35,000 bases of DNA from an uncultured Pelagibacteraceae bacterium (GCA_902607525.1 CACLKK010000006.1:1-35000); one strand, 5' to 3'. Positions 23,794-34,520 are shown, numbered from the stretch's first letter. Program-made: numbers and translations. Notes: a model not told the origin generated them from the letters alone.

Positions 23794-25098
23794 ATGACTT
23801 TAAATTTAAAAAACCTGCTTAATCCCAAAGTTAAAATGTCGAAAATGGGGGAATTTCAAGAATTGAAGCCAATTGAAGGGCTACAAATCTCAGCAGTATC
23901 AGCAGATCTATATGGTGATGGTAGAGACGATCTAACATTATTCTTCTTTGATGAAGGAGCAAATTTCGGAGCAGTATATACAAATTCTAAAGTCACTTCG
24001 GCGAGCATAAACTGGAATTTAAAAATAAAAAGGCATTTTGTAAAAGCTCTTATGATCAATACAAAAAATGCAAATACTTTTACAGGAATAAAGGGAGCTC
24101 AAGGTTTAAAAGAGGTTGCTTTAGCATTATCAAAGTCTCTCACTTTAAAATCATCACAATCACCTAAAGGAGTTAAAGAAGTTATAAAAATTACAGATTT
24201 ACTTTTCGCATCTACTGGGGTGATAGGTGAAGATTTTCCATATTTAAAGATAAAAAACAGAATACCAGAATTAGTAAAAAAATTAAGAACAGATCAAAAT
24301 AAGTTTGTATGGTTCAAAGCAGCCAGCGCAATAATGACTACCGATACAAGACCAAAGGTAGCCTATGAAGAATGTAAAATAGGAAATAAATTAATTAAAA
24401 TTTCAGGAATAGCCAAAGGATCAGGAATGATAGCTCCTAATATGGCGACCATGTTGTCGTTTATATTTACTGATGCAAATATACCTTCAGTTTTTTTAAA
24501 AAGCATTTTAAAAAAAGTAACGGCAACAACTTTTAATTCAATAACTGTAGACAGCGACACATCAACAAATGATATGGTGGCTATTTTTGCTACGGGAAAA
24601 GCAAAAAATTCTAAAATTTATAACGTGTTGGATCCCAAATTGTTAGATTTTGAAAAAGCCTTACATAGATTAGCTTTAAATTTAGCTAAACAAATCGTGG
24701 TAGACGGAGAAGGAGCTAAAAAGTTTATTACAGTAAATGTAGTAGGAGCAAGGTCATCATCGATGGCAAAAAATATCGGTTTTTCAATTGCTAACTCTCC
24801 ACTGTTTAAAACAGCTGTTGCCGGAGAAGATCCAAACTGGGGAAGAATTGTTATGGCAATCGGTAAATCAGGAGAAAACGTACAACCAAGCAAAATCGAA
24901 ATAAAATTTGGAAAGTATTTGGTTGCTGAACAAGGTAGAGTAGCAAAAGATTATAATGAAAACGATTTAAAAGAATATATGAAATGGGATTCAATTGAAG
25001 TTGAAGCAAATTTAAATTTAGGTAACGCATCCTTCTCTGTTTATACATGCGATCTTACACATGATTATATTGATATAAATGCTGACTACAGAAATTAA
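23794..25098 (+). CDS. argJ: Glutamate N-acetyltransferase / amino-acid N-acetyltransferase ArgJ
   Basis: 434 residues. The precursor cleaves itself before Thr219 in the motif KGSGMIAPNMATML, and the new N-terminal Thr is the acyl nucleophile; the motif is intact. Other marks are AVYTNSKVTSA, LMINTKNANTFTG, FASTGVIGEDFP, FNSITVDSDTSTND, DGEGAKKF and VAGEDPNWGRIVMAIGKSGE. ArgJ transfers the acetyl group from N-acetylornithine to glutamate in the cyclic arginine route, and some members also use acetyl-CoA. It completes the recycling step for argD (11334) and argF (12500), which are 11 kb away. It is divergent from secA. Confidence 0.96.
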   Translation: MTLNLKNLLNPKVKMSKMGEFQELKPIEGLQISAVSADLYGDGRDDLTLFFFDEGANFGAVYTNSKVTSASINWNLKIKRHFVKALMINTKNANTFTGIKGAQGLKEVALALSKSLTLKSSQSPKGVKEVIKITDLLFASTGVIGEDFPYLKIKNRIPELVKKLRTDQNKFVWFKAASAIMTTDTRPKVAYEECKIGNKLIKISGIAKGSGMIAPNMATMLSFIFTDANIPSVFLKSILKKVTATTFNSITVDSDTSTNDMVAIFATGKAKNSKIYNVLDPKLLDFEKALHRLALNLAKQIVVDGEGAKKFITVNVVGARSSSMAKNIGFSIANSPLFKTAVAGEDPNWGRIVMAIGKSGENVQPSKIEIKFGKYLVAEQGRVAKDYNENDLKEYMKWDSIEVEANLNLGNASFSVYTCDLTHDYIDINADYRN

Positions 25099-25138
25099 TA
25101 TTTGGTTTTTTAAAAAAAATTAAATAATATATTAATAA

Positions 25139-25555
25139 ATGATTAAATATAATTTAATATGCAATTGTGGAAAAACTTTTGAAAGCTGGTTTTCAAGTTC
25201 AAGTGAATTTGATACTTTGTGCAAAAAAAAGATTGTAAAATGCATTTATTGTAATTCTTCACTTGTAAAAAAAACTGTAATGGCTCCTAGTTTAGCCAGC
25301 AAATCAAATAAAATTTTAAAAAAAACAAAATTAGAAAAAGATATAAAAAAACAACTTTTAGATTTTAGAAAATATATAGAAAAAAATTGCAAAAATGTTG
25401 GTGACAAGTTTACTCAAGAGGCAAGAAGTATTCATTATGATAAAAAAACATCCCAGGGAATATATGGCAGAGCTACACCAGAAGAAACATCAGAATTACT
25501 TGAAGAAGGGATAGAAGTCGCAACTGTACCTTGGATTGATAAATCAGAGAACTAA
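25139..25555 (+). CDS. DUF1178 family protein
   Basis: 138 residues. It starts MIKYNLICNCGKTFESWF, then SSSEFDTLCKKKIVKCIYCNSS, giving Cys pairs at about 8/10 and 28/36/39 like a small zinc ribbon. The middle is Lys-rich (residues 56-75). The C-terminus contains VGDKFTQEARSIHYDK, the family-specific IYGRATPEE, and VATVPWIDKSEN. The function is unknown. It is 40 bp after argJ in the same direction and its stop overlaps the ubiG stop by four nt on the opposite strand. Confidence 0.9.
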   Translation: MIKYNLICNCGKTFESWFSSSSEFDTLCKKKIVKCIYCNSSLVKKTVMAPSLASKSNKILKKTKLEKDIKKQLLDFRKYIEKNCKNVGDKFTQEARSIHYDKKTSQGIYGRATPEETSELLEEGIEVATVPWIDKSEN

Positions 25556-26277
25556 TTTTTTAAAAAGGTGTAGATGTAATTTACTGATGCGTCTTTACTT
25601 TCATGCCATTTTTTGGAAAATAAATTAAATTTCATTCCAATCAATTGATCAGGTAAAAAACTATTTTTTTTTGCAATTAATTCTAAGTCTTTTGGGGATA
25701 AAAATTTATCCCAGTCATGGGTGCCTATTGGAAGCCATCTTAAAACATATTCAGCACCCAAGATTGCAAACATATAAGATTTTAAATTTTTGTTTATAGT
25801 TGCAACAAACATAATTCCATTTTTTTTTATTAACCCTGAGCAGTTTTTAATAAATAAATTTACATCAGAAACATGCTCCACCACTTCCATGTTTAGAATG
25901 ACATCAAATTCACTTTTAAGATTTAAATTTTCTGGAGAAGACTTTAAATATTTAATATCTAAATTCATTTCTTTAGAATGTAATTTTGCAACTTCGATAT
26001 TGTTATTTGATGCATCAATTCCAGTCATCTTAGCTCCTAGTCTACTCAAAGGCTCACATAAAAGTCCGCCACCACAACCGATATCTAAAATTTTTAATTC
26101 ATCTAATGGCTTTTCACTATACAGGCCTCTATTAAAATGATTAATCAATTTCTCTTTGATGAACTTAATTCTAGCTGGATTAAAAAGGTGCAAAGGCTTA
26201 AATTTTCCATTTGGATTCCACCAATCTTGGGCTAATTTAGAAAACTTTTCTATTTCTATTTTATCTACTGTAGTCAA
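25552..26277 (-). CDS. ubiG: Ubiquinone biosynthesis O-methyltransferase UbiG
   Basis: 241 residues. Class I SAM methyltransferase: WWNPNGKFKPLHLFNPARIKFI is the UbiG-specific N-terminus, LKILDIGCGGGLLCEPLSRLG (61-81) the SAM glycine loop, GIDASNNNIEVAK motif II, and VILNMEVVEHVSD the post II motif. GTHDWDKFLSPKDLELI is also typical. It does both O-methylation steps in ubiquinone synthesis and acts at the inner membrane face. The gene is divergent from lysC with an 89-bp gap and overlaps the DUF1178 gene tail to tail. Confidence 0.95.
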   Translation of the reverse strand: MTTVDKIEIEKFSKLAQDWWNPNGKFKPLHLFNPARIKFIKEKLINHFNRGLYSEKPLDELKILDIGCGGGLLCEPLSRLGAKMTGIDASNNNIEVAKLHSKEMNLDIKYLKSSPENLNLKSEFDVILNMEVVEHVSDVNLFIKNCSGLIKKNGIMFVATINKNLKSYMFAILGAEYVLRWLPIGTHDWDKFLSPKDLELIAKKNSFLPDQLIGMKFNLFSKKWHESKDASVNYIYTFLKN

Positions 26278-26366
26278 AATAATATAAATTTAGATACACT
26301 TGTGCATTTTTATAATTAAGAGTATTTATTAATAAAAAATATATAAAGTAAATAAGATATTTTATC

Positions 26367-27581
26367 ATGAAAAAATTAACTTTAAAATTTGGTGGAACAA
26401 GTTTAAATACTGTAGATCAAATCAAAAAAGTAGCCAACATAGTGAAAAAAAGGCACGATGAGGGCAATCAGATTATAGTTATTGTTTCTGCTATGGCAGG
26501 AGCAACTAATGACTTAATGTCTAAATCTAAATCAATTAGTAAAAATTTTGATAACAAGGAATTAGACGTGCTACTTTCTTCTGGAGAACAAGTTTCATGT
26601 TCTCTTTTGTCAGGAGCGCTTATAGAGCTAGGCATTAAAGCTAGATCATGGTTAGGCTGGCAAATTCCAATTTTTACAAATAAAAACTATACTTCATCAC
26701 AAATAATTAAAATAAATACGGATGAAATTTCAAATTTTATTTCAAAAAAAGGTGTAGCTGTTATTGCTGGTTTCCAGGGTGTTTCGGAAGAATTTAGAAT
26801 CACAACTTTAGGTCGAGGTGGTTCCGACCTGTCTGCTGTTGCAGTAGCAAAATTTTTTCAAACAGATTCTTGTGAAATTTATACTGATGTCGAAGGCGTT
26901 CTTACAACGGATCCTTCTATAAATGAAAAAGCTAAGAAAATTGAAAAAATTTCTTACGAAGAGATGCTAGAGATGGCTTCTTTAGGTGCAAAAGTTATGC
27001 AACCAAATGCGGTGCAAACATCCATGATAGATAATATTCCAATTCATGTAAGATCTACTTTTTCAGGAAAACCTGGTACAAAAATAATTTCTGAAAATGA
27101 AATTGATAATAAAAAAGTAATCACTGGAATAGCTTATTCAAAAGGCAATGCTAAAGTATCTATCGTTGGAGTTGTAGATAAACCAGGTGTAGCAGCTGAT
27201 GTTTTTGAACCAATAGGAAAAAACAATATTAATATTGATATGGTTATACAAAATACTTCTCTCGATGGAAAAAATGCTAATATAACTTTTACTATTAAAC
27301 AGGAGGATTTAAATAAAACATTAAGTATAATCAAAAAAAGCAAAGAAAAATTAAATTATAATAAAATAACACATGATGATAAGCTAGCAAAAGTATCAAT
27401 CATTGGAGCAGGTATGATAAGTGAATCGGGTGTAACTCATAAAATGTTTAGATCCTTGGCAGATGAAAAAATAAATATATTAGCAATTTCTACTTCAGAA
27501 ATAAAAATTTCTGTTTTAATTAAAGAAGAGTTGACCCAGAGAGCAGTAAAAACATTGCACAAAGCATTCGGACTTAACTGA
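26367..27581 (+). CDS. lysC: Aspartate kinase
   Basis: 404 residues. KFGGTS at 7-12, [13 protein letters not shown]-like [54 protein letters not shown], and [10 protein letters not shown] form the kinase domain. Two ACT domains follow from about residue 260 ([20 protein letters not shown] and [20 protein letters not shown]), ending SEIKISVLI. It phosphorylates aspartate for the lysine, threonine, methionine and diaminopimelate branch and is likely feedback-inhibited through the ACT pair. The 89-bp upstream gap is too short for a lysine riboswitch. ispG follows 7 nt later. Confidence 0.95.
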   Translation: MKKLTLKFGGTSLNTVDQIKKVANIVKKRHDEGNQIIVIVSAMAGATNDLMSKSKSISKNFDNKELDVLLSSGEQVSCSLLSGALIELGIKARSWLGWQIPIFTNKNYTSSQIIKINTDEISNFISKKGVAVIAGFQGVSEEFRITTLGRGGSDLSAVAVAKFFQTDSCEIYTDVEGVLTTDPSINEKAKKIEKISYEEMLEMASLGAKVMQPNAVQTSMIDNIPIHVRSTFSGKPGTKIISENEIDNKKVITGIAYSKGNAKVSIVGVVDKPGVAADVFEPIGKNNINIDMVIQNTSLDGKNANITFTIKQEDLNKTLSIIKKSKEKLNYNKITHDDKLAKVSIIGAGMISESGVTHKMFRSLADEKINILAISTSEIKISVLIKEELTQRAVKTLHKAFGLN

Positions 27582-27588
27582 TAAGTTA

Positions 27589-28686
27589 ATGAGCATTAGA
27601 CCATTTAGAGATATTAAAAGAAGAAAGACCAAAAAAATTAAAGTTGGTAACGTTGAAGTTGGTGGGGATGCTAAAATTTCTGTTCAATCAATGACAAATA
27701 CTTTAACAACAAATATTAATGATACCGTAAAGCAAATTAATCAATTAACAGAAGCTGGAGTTGATATCGTACGAGTTTCGTGTCCAGACAGGGATTCGTC
27801 ATTAGCTCTTAAAAGTATTGTTACTCAAATTAATGTGCCGTTGGTTGCTGATATTCATTTCCATTATAAAAGAGCGATAGAAGCAGCAGAATCAGGAGCT
27901 CATTGTTTGAGAATTAATCCCGGGAATATTGGTTCAAAAGAAAAAATGAAAGAAATACTGAAGGCAGCAAAAGATTATGGATGCTCAATAAGAATTGGTG
28001 TTAATGCCGGCTCTCTAGAAAAAAAACTGTTAGAAAAATATAAGGAGCCATGCCCAGAAGCATTAGTTGAAAGTGCATTAAATAATATAAAATTATTAGA
28101 AGATCAAAATTTTTTTAATTTTAAAATTAGTGTAAAATCATCTGATGTTTTTTTAGCTACAAAAGCTTATAGATCTTTATCAAAAGTTTGTGATTATCCT
28201 TTACATTTAGGAATTACTGAAGCAGGGAGCTTAACATCTGGAAGCATAAAATCTTCCCTAGGTATTGGCCTATTATTAATGGAAGGTATAGGTGACACAA
28301 TAAGGGTTTCCTTATCAGCAGACCCCGTTGAAGAAGTAAAAATTGGTTACGAAATTTTAAAATCATTAAATTTAAGACAAAGAGGAGTAAACATTATTGC
28401 TTGTCCTTCCTGTGCTAGACAGGCATTTCCTGTAATTGATACCGTTAAGATATTAGAAGAAAAACTTTCTCACATTAGAGAACCAATAACATTGTCAATA
28501 ATCGGTTGTGTAGTTAATGGTCCAGGCGAAGCAGCTCAGACACATATAGGTCTAACAGGCGGAGGCAAGGGCAATCATATGATGTATATTTCCGGTCTAC
28601 CCCATCACAAAGTTGCCACTAATAAAATGATAGATGAAGTTGTTACTCTTGTTGAAAAAAAATCTAAAGAATTAAGAAGTAACTAA
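27589..28686 (+). CDS. ispG: 4-hydroxy-3-methylbut-2-enyl diphosphate synthase (IspG/GcpE)
   Basis: 365 residues. N-terminal TIM barrel with [44 protein letters not shown] and VSVKSSDV-like segments. The C-terminal domain supplies the three 4Fe-4S Cys: C272 and C275 in ACPSCARQ and C307 in [12 protein letters not shown]. It makes HMBPP from MEcPP in the non-mevalonate isoprenoid pathway, taking electrons from flavodoxin or ferredoxin. The small form lacks the extra middle domain of plants and Chlamydia. It lies in lysC-ispG-prfA-prmC with 7-8-nt gaps, an unrelated set of functions packed together. Confidence 0.96.
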   Translation: MSIRPFRDIKRRKTKKIKVGNVEVGGDAKISVQSMTNTLTTNINDTVKQINQLTEAGVDIVRVSCPDRDSSLALKSIVTQINVPLVADIHFHYKRAIEAAESGAHCLRINPGNIGSKEKMKEILKAAKDYGCSIRIGVNAGSLEKKLLEKYKEPCPEALVESALNNIKLLEDQNFFNFKISVKSSDVFLATKAYRSLSKVCDYPLHLGITEAGSLTSGSIKSSLGIGLLLMEGIGDTIRVSLSADPVEEVKIGYEILKSLNLRQRGVNIIACPSCARQAFPVIDTVKILEEKLSHIREPITLSIIGCVVNGPGEAAQTHIGLTGGGKGNHMMYISGLPHHKVATNKMIDEVVTLVEKKSKELRSN

Positions 28687-28694
28687 ATAAGAAA

Positions 28695-29774
28695 ATGATA
28701 CCATCAGAAAAAATCAGTAAAATAATTGATACGTATAAAACATTGGAAAAGGAACTTTCTTCAGCTGATATTTCAAAAAAAGATTTTGTTCAAAAATCAA
28801 AGGAATATTCAAGTATAGGAGAAATTATTAATGAAGCCAAAGGATACTTAAGTTTTGAGAAAGAAAAGATTGAGCTGGAAAAAATTATAGAAGACAAAGA
28901 AAGTGACAAAGAAATGGTCCAATTAGCAAAAAAAGAACTTAATGAATTACTAGAAAAAAATAAGACTTATGAAAAAATTTTGAAAATACATCTTTTACCC
29001 AAAGATGAAGCAGATACAAAAAATGCTATACTAGAGATAAGAGCTGGAACGGGAGGCGATGAAGCGGGTTTATTTGTAGCAGATCTTTATAAAATGTATG
29101 AAAAAGTTTGCTTAAATAACAAATGGTCGTTCGAAATAATAAGTATATCAAAAAGTACTGCAGGAGGGTTCAAGGAAGTAATTTTGTTAATCAAAGGAAA
29201 TAATATTTATTCTTTTTTAAAATATGAGAGTGGAGTGCATCGTGTTCAGAGAGTACCCAAGACTGAAACGCAAGGTCGTGTACACACTTCAGCTGCTACA
29301 GTAGCGGTGCTACCCGAAGCTGAGGAGGTTGACATAAAAATTCAGGAAAAGGATTTAAGGATAGATGTTTATAGAAGCACCGGAAGTGGAGGTCAGTCGG
29401 TAAATACAACAGACTCAGCAGTAAGAATTACTCACATTCCAACTGGAATTGTTGTTACTAATCAAGATGAAAAATCACAACATAAAAACCGCGCAAAGGG
29501 TATGAAGATTTTAAGATCAAGAGTTTATGAAGCAGAAAGAGAAAAAAAGGATAAAGAAAGATCAAGAGAAAGAAAAAGTCAAATAGGAACGGGAGACAGA
29601 TCAGAAAGAATTAGAACATATAATTTTCCTCAAGGAAGAGTTACTGATCATAGAATAAACATGACACTACATAAGCTTGAAGAATTTCTTAGTGGAGACG
29701 CTTTTGAGGAATTAAACCAAAGCTTAAGGTTGCAAGATCAGGAAATTAAATTGGCTAATTTAAATACCAAATGA
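28695..29774 (+). CDS. prfA: Peptide chain release factor 1
   Basis: 359 residues. The PxT tripeptide that reads UAG and UAA is at 188-190 (VPKTETQGR), which separates it from RF2 (SPF). The GGQ that triggers hydrolysis is at 232-234 in [29 protein letters not shown] and [23 protein letters not shown] are also typical. The last four nt overlap prmC (ATGA), whose product methylates the Gln of this GGQ, so enzyme and substrate are translated together. Confidence 0.97.
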   Translation: MIPSEKISKIIDTYKTLEKELSSADISKKDFVQKSKEYSSIGEIINEAKGYLSFEKEKIELEKIIEDKESDKEMVQLAKKELNELLEKNKTYEKILKIHLLPKDEADTKNAILEIRAGTGGDEAGLFVADLYKMYEKVCLNNKWSFEIISISKSTAGGFKEVILLIKGNNIYSFLKYESGVHRVQRVPKTETQGRVHTSAATVAVLPEAEEVDIKIQEKDLRIDVYRSTGSGGQSVNTTDSAVRITHIPTGIVVTNQDEKSQHKNRAKGMKILRSRVYEAEREKKDKERSRERKSQIGTGDRSERIRTYNFPQGRVTDHRINMTLHKLEEFLSGDAFEELNQSLRLQDQEIKLANLNTK

Positions 29775-30619
29775 ATTTAGAAAATATTATAAAAAAAGCC
29801 TCACAAACTTTAAAGAATCATAATATTCATTCTCACGATTTGGATGCTGAAGTAATTATTTCAAATATTATGGGAGTAAATAGAGAATATTTAATAACAA
29901 AAAACAAAATAATGGTGCCAGAAAAGATTGTGAAGAAATATGATATAGCAATAGGCAGGAGAATAAAAAAAGAGCCAGTTGCTTATATAATTGGAAAAAA
30001 AGAATTTTGGAGCAAAGATTTTATCGTTAATAGAAACACACTTATTCCTAGGCCCGAAACAGAAATTTTAGTTTATAAAGTTATAAGATATTTTAAAAAT
30101 AAAAAAATTAATATTTTAGATATTGGAACAGGAACAGGTTGTATATTGCTTTCAATACTCAAGGAACTTAACCGTTCAAGAGGGATTGGAATAGATATTT
30201 CCAAAAAAGCAGTGCAAATAGCTAAAATTAACTCAAAAAATTTTAATTTAATGCATAGATCTAAATTTAAAGTATGTAATTTAGAAAATTATAATGTTGG
30301 AAAGTATGATTTAATTGTATCCAATCCACCTTATATTTTATCGCAAGATATGAAAAATTTAAGTGAAGATATAATTAATCATGAACCAAAATTGGCCCTA
30401 GACGGTGGAGTTGATGGTCTTGACCTGATAAAAAAAGTTATTTATAAGTCTAATCGTCTTCTAAAAAGGGACGGTCTGCTTGCTCTAGAAATTGGATTTA
30501 ATCAATATCGCAAGGTTTTAGGTATTTTGAAAAAGAGCGGGTTTAGGGAAATTGGCAAAGAGTACGATTATAAGACCAATGTACGTTGCATAATAAGCAC
30601 AAAAATAGACATTTTTTAA
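29771..30619 (+). CDS. prmC: Release factor glutamine N5-methyltransferase
   Basis: 282 residues. The N-terminal helical domain is followed by [22 protein letters not shown], the SAM loop [16 protein letters not shown] (115-130), [11 protein letters not shown], and the catalytic NPPY at 185-188 in [24 protein letters not shown] also fits the family. It methylates the GGQ glutamine of RF1 and RF2. The start overlaps the prfA stop. The 88-bp gap after it holds a candidate promoter for the DUF4167 gene. HemK is an older name. Confidence 0.96.
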   Translation: MNLENIIKKASQTLKNHNIHSHDLDAEVIISNIMGVNREYLITKNKIMVPEKIVKKYDIAIGRRIKKEPVAYIIGKKEFWSKDFIVNRNTLIPRPETEILVYKVIRYFKNKKINILDIGTGTGCILLSILKELNRSRGIGIDISKKAVQIAKINSKNFNLMHRSKFKVCNLENYNVGKYDLIVSNPPYILSQDMKNLSEDIINHEPKLALDGGVDGLDLIKKVIYKSNRLLKRDGLLALEIGFNQYRKVLGILKKSGFREIGKEYDYKTNVRCIISTKIDIF

Positions 30620-30636
30620 ATTAAAAAAAAATTATT

Positions 30637-30666
30637 TTGACAAATTAAATTATAAATGAATAAGAT
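30637..30666 (+). promoter_or_regulatory. Candidate promoter for the DUF4167 gene
   Basis: TTGACA at 30637-30642 is an exact -35 consensus. TAAGAT at 30661-30666 lies 18 nt downstream and matches the -10 box at four of six positions. The start codon is about 40 nt further on. In such AT-rich DNA a weak -10 box is easily found by chance, so the -35 is the main support. Confidence 0.4.
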
Positions 30667-30707
30667 ATCCTCAATCCTTAAAAAAAAAAGGTATTTCAAT
30701 AAAATAT

Positions 30708-31094
30708 ATGTTTCAACGTAAGCCAAGAAGATTTAGACGTCGCTCAAATGGAAGAAACCATATGTCACATGGCAATGGCAATTCTCAAATGAGGATGAGA
30801 CCTAAATCATTTGTAAACGATCAGTCAAGAAATAATTTTAGAACATCATTAAGTGCAGAAAAATTATTTGAAAAATATAGCTCTTTGGCTAAAGAAGCCA
30901 TGTCTTCAGGTGATAAGACATTGTCCGAAAATTATCTTCAACATGCTGATCACTTTATGAGAATTATTGAAGATAAAAATAGAAATCGAATTCAAAATAA
31001 AAGTGAATTAGTTGAAAAACCAGTTCATAATGAAAAAAATTCATCTGATATCAATAACGTAAATCAGTCTGAAGAAAATAAAAATAAAGAATAA
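30708..31094 (+). CDS. DUF4167 domain-containing protein
   Basis: 128 residues. The first 45 residues are strongly basic and low in complexity (RKPRRFRRRSNGRNHMSHGN and further Arg, Asn, Gln and Met). A short predicted helical core follows (SAEKLFEKYSSLAKEAMSSG, then LSENYLQHADHFMRI), which is the DUF4167 signature. The C-terminus is Asn/Lys/Glu-rich. The make-up suggests RNA or nucleic acid binding, but no function is established. The family is common in alphaproteobacteria and is often found downstream of prfA-prmC, as here. The gene ends one nt before the convergent peptidase gene. Confidence 0.88.
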   Translation: MFQRKPRRFRRRSNGRNHMSHGNGNSQMRMRPKSFVNDQSRNNFRTSLSAEKLFEKYSSLAKEAMSSGDKTLSENYLQHADHFMRIIEDKNRNRIQNKSELVEKPVHNEKNSSDINNVNQSEENKNKE

Positions 31095-31095
31095 A

Positions 31096-32403
31096 TTAAT
31101 TTTTTTTAGCTATTAATTCAGCAATTAGAACATCTGTTTTTATTCTGTGGATTTCAAACTTCTGTCTTTCAATATCTTTTAAGACTTTTCCAGAAGGAAG
31201 TTTTAATTTTTGAGAATTAACTTTTTTTCCATTTACAATTACTTCATAGTGTAAGTGTGGGCCTGTTGAGATACCTGTCGATCCGACATAACCAATAATT
31301 TGTCCTTGCCTAACTTTTTTTCCTACCTTTATGCCTTTTGCAAAACTTTTCATATGTGCATAAATAGTTTCATAAGTTGAATTATGTTTTATTTTTATAC
31401 AATTTCCTCCACCGCCACACCATTTTGCTCGAGTAACGGTTCCGCTTCCTGAAGCCATAATTGGCGTACCCATAGGAGCCGCGAAGTCCGTACCTTGATG
31501 CATTTTATTAAAACCACTTATGGGATGTTTTCTCATACCAAACGGTGACGATAATCTTGCACCATTTATTGGAGTTTTCATTAAAGCTTTTTCAACACTT
31601 TTACCATTAATATCAAAGTAACCGTAATCCTTATCATCTCCAAATTTATAAAGTGAAACTTCTCTGCCGTTTACATTCATATGCGCATAAAGTATAGATC
31701 CGCTTTTTATAAATTCACTGTTTTCATCAAAATATTTTTCATAAACAATTTTAAAATAATCGTTTTCTCTAATATCTCTTTGAAAGTCGATTTCAAAACC
31801 AAAAATTCTAGCAAACTCAATAATTGTATCAGGATTAATATTTGCCTGCACTGCTGAAGAATAAAGATTTTTTTTAATTATATTTTCTGACAAGACTTTT
31901 CTCTTGTAAAGTTTAGTTATAATTTTCTCTGAAATTATTTTATTTTCCTCATTTTTAGCTATTGATATTGTGGTGCTTTTAGTAATTGGTACTGAAAATT
32001 TAATTACAGAATTATTTTTTTCATCTTTTTTCTTTTCAATAATGATATCAATTTTATTTCCAACCAAAAGTTGATTTGGATTTCCGTACTTTTTATACTG
32101 TTTTATTACCGTTTGAATTTCACTGTTTTGAACTTTATATTTTTTTAATATTTTTTGAATGGTATCACCTCTATTGATTTCATAATTCAGGTTTATAAAG
32201 GGCGATTTGATCTGATTTAATAAAAATTTTTTGAAGTTTATTAAATCAGACCCTTCTTTTTCGCTCTTAATTAAATCAGATTTTTTTGTGATTTTTTCAT
32301 CACTTTTGTAAACAACTGTTAGTAGAAGCAATAGAGTTGCCGTTAAAGCAAAAAGTACGATAGGCTTCGTTTTATCCCAATTTCTCTTAATTAATGGATA
32401 CAT
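31096..32403 (-). CDS. M23 family murein endopeptidase with LysM-like N-terminal domain
   Basis: 435 residues. One N-terminal membrane helix (PIVLFALTATLLLLLTVVY, 14-32) anchors it facing the periplasm. A LysM/OapA-like segment lies near 72-122 (NYEINRGDTIQKILKKYKV). The M23 LytM domain at about 280-395 has its zinc ligands: H302 and D306 in MHQGTDFAAP and H385 in GPHLHYEV, plus the catalytic H350 in YAHM and H383. It should therefore be an active peptidoglycan crosslink hydrolase of the MepM type, rather than an EnvC-like activator with lost ligands. The ATG at 32403 faces the rRNA operon upstream, so a divergent promoter region of roughly 90-100 bp is shared. The tail is Lys-rich. Confidence 0.92.
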   Translation of the reverse strand: MYPLIKRNWDKTKPIVLFALTATLLLLLTVVYKSDEKITKKSDLIKSEKEGSDLINFKKFLLNQIKSPFINLNYEINRGDTIQKILKKYKVQNSEIQTVIKQYKKYGNPNQLLVGNKIDIIIEKKKDEKNNSVIKFSVPITKSTTISIAKNEENKIISEKIITKLYKRKVLSENIIKKNLYSSAVQANINPDTIIEFARIFGFEIDFQRDIRENDYFKIVYEKYFDENSEFIKSGSILYAHMNVNGREVSLYKFGDDKDYGYFDINGKSVEKALMKTPINGARLSSPFGMRKHPISGFNKMHQGTDFAAPMGTPIMASGSGTVTRAKWCGGGGNCIKIKHNSTYETIYAHMKSFAKGIKVGKKVRQGQIIGYVGSTGISTGPHLHYEVIVNGKKVNSQKLKLPSGKVLKDIERQKFEIHRIKTDVLIAELIAKKN

Positions 32404-32496
32404 GGTTAATTTTAATAGTTATATTTATAAACAATATATCGATAATTGGTTATAGAAATCACTAATTTTTGTTCTTATTTAACATTAATATACGTC

Positions 32497-32524
32497 TTGC
32501 TTTATTATTTAATTAGCTTATAAC
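32497..32524 (+). promoter_or_regulatory. Candidate rRNA operon promoter
   Basis: TTGCTT at 32497-32502 and TATAAC at 32519-32524 with a 16-nt spacer predict a transcript start near 32531, about 235 nt before 16S. It sits between the divergent peptidase start and the first structured leader element. No other pair in the gap is better, but the AT-rich background limits confidence. No FIS-like or UP element can be claimed. Confidence 0.42.
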
Positions 32525-32581
32525 CAGCGATCCAACCCCAAAAAGCTTAATTTTGTTTGCTAATTTGAGGTGTTGTTAATT

Positions 32582-32631
32582 AAAACGCATGCAAGTGAAC
32601 TGCTAGAAGTGGTTCTAGCTGGGTGCGTTTT
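32582..32631 (+). promoter_or_regulatory. Nested hairpin in rRNA leader, followed by U-rich stretch
   Basis: The outer stem AAAACGCA (32582-32589) with TGCGTTTT (32624-32631) is a perfect 8-bp match. Inside it, GCTAGAA (32602-32608) and TTCTAGC (32613-32619) form a perfect 7-bp stem with a GTGG loop. The next bases are TTAGCTTTTTT. It may be a boxB-like element placed directly before a boxA, or it may work as an attenuating terminator. The stems are seen directly; the role is inferred. Confidence 0.6.
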
Positions 32632-32651
32632 TAGCTTTTTTAAATTGTAAA
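32630..32651 (+). promoter_or_regulatory. boxA-like antitermination element, leader copy
   Basis: A 22-nt sequence with core AGCTTTTTTAAATTGTAA occurs here and, without any mismatch, at 34521-34542 between tRNA-Ala and 23S. E. coli rrn operons carry boxA (TGCTCTTTAACAA) at these same two places, in the leader and in the 16S-23S spacer, where NusB-S10 binds the RNA. The match to the E. coli core GCTCTTTAA is one base off (GCTTTTTAA-like). Confidence 0.6.
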
Positions 32652-32655
32652 ATAA

Positions 32656-32679
32656 AGAAGAAGAGAAGTGTGGACGGTT
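32656..32679 (+). promoter_or_regulatory. 16S processing stem, 5' arm
   Basis: Positions 32656-32679 pair with 34299-34322 on the far side of 16S. Of 24 positions 20 are Watson-Crick, 3 are G-U and 1 is a U-U mismatch at 32671/34307. Such a long bihelical stem enclosing 16S is the usual RNase III substrate. Core of this arm: GAAGAGAAGTGTGGACGG. Confidence 0.8.
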
Positions 32680-32708
32680 AGGTTACCAAAATTTGTCGTA
32701 CACACTTC
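32665..32708 (+). repeat. Local leader hairpin that competes with the 16S processing stem
   Basis: GAAGTGTG (32665-32672) and CACACTTC (32701-32708) are perfect 8-bp complements, with GAC and GTC able to extend the stem past a GTA bulge. Its 5' arm lies wholly inside the 5' arm of the long-range 16S stem, so the two pairings exclude each other. Confidence 0.6.
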
Positions 32709-32715
32709 AACGAAA

Positions 32716-32742
32716 ATATAAATAATTTTTTATTATTTATAT
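32716..32742 (+). repeat. 11-bp perfect inverted repeat just before 16S
   Basis: ATATAAATAAT at 32716-32726 and ATTATTTATAT at 32732-32742 flank a five-T loop, ending about 23 nt before the mature 16S 5' end. It is all A-T, so the stem is weak. It may hold a cleavage site for 5' trimming of the precursor. Confidence 0.5.
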
Positions 32743-32765
32743 GAAGCTAGTGTGCGCCGTTATTA

Positions 32766-34279
<1,514 letters not shown>

Positions 34280-34298
34280 TAAAAAAATCGGTTAATGT

Positions 34299-34322
34299 GA
34301 CCGTCCTCATTTCTCTTCTTTT
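34299..34322 (+). promoter_or_regulatory. 16S processing stem, 3' arm
   Basis: Partner of 32656-32679 (core CCGTCCTCATTTCTCTTC). It lies 58 nt after 16S and 26 nt before tRNA-Ile, so RNase III cleavage here would free both pre-16S and the tRNA part of the transcript. Confidence 0.8.
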
Positions 34323-34348
34323 AATGTCTCTGAGTATTTGTAAATAAG

Positions 34349-34425
<77 letters not shown>

Positions 34426-34432
34426 ATATTAC

Positions 34433-34508
34433 GGGGGATTAGCTCAGCTGGGAGAGCGCCTGATTTGCATTCAGGAGGTCAGCGGTTCGATCCCGCTATC
34501 CTCCACCA
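34433..34508 (+). tRNA. tRNA-Ala (anticodon UGC)
   Basis: 76 nt with encoded CCA. Acceptor stem GGGGGAT with ATCCTCC (one G-U), D-loop AGCTCAGCTGGGAGAGC, anticodon stem CCTGA with TTTGCAT loop (TGC at 34466-34468), and T-arm GGTTCGATCC. It is separated from tRNA-Ile by 7 nt. Confidence 0.97.
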
Positions 34509-34520
34509 AAATTTGAGACA

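Noticed and set aside
24618-24893. 91-residue minus-strand frame inside argJ
   Set aside because: Antisense shadow of conserved argJ codons.
26278-26366. Lysine riboswitch before lysC
   Set aside because: The 89-bp gap is too short, very A-T rich and shows no conserved L-box segments.
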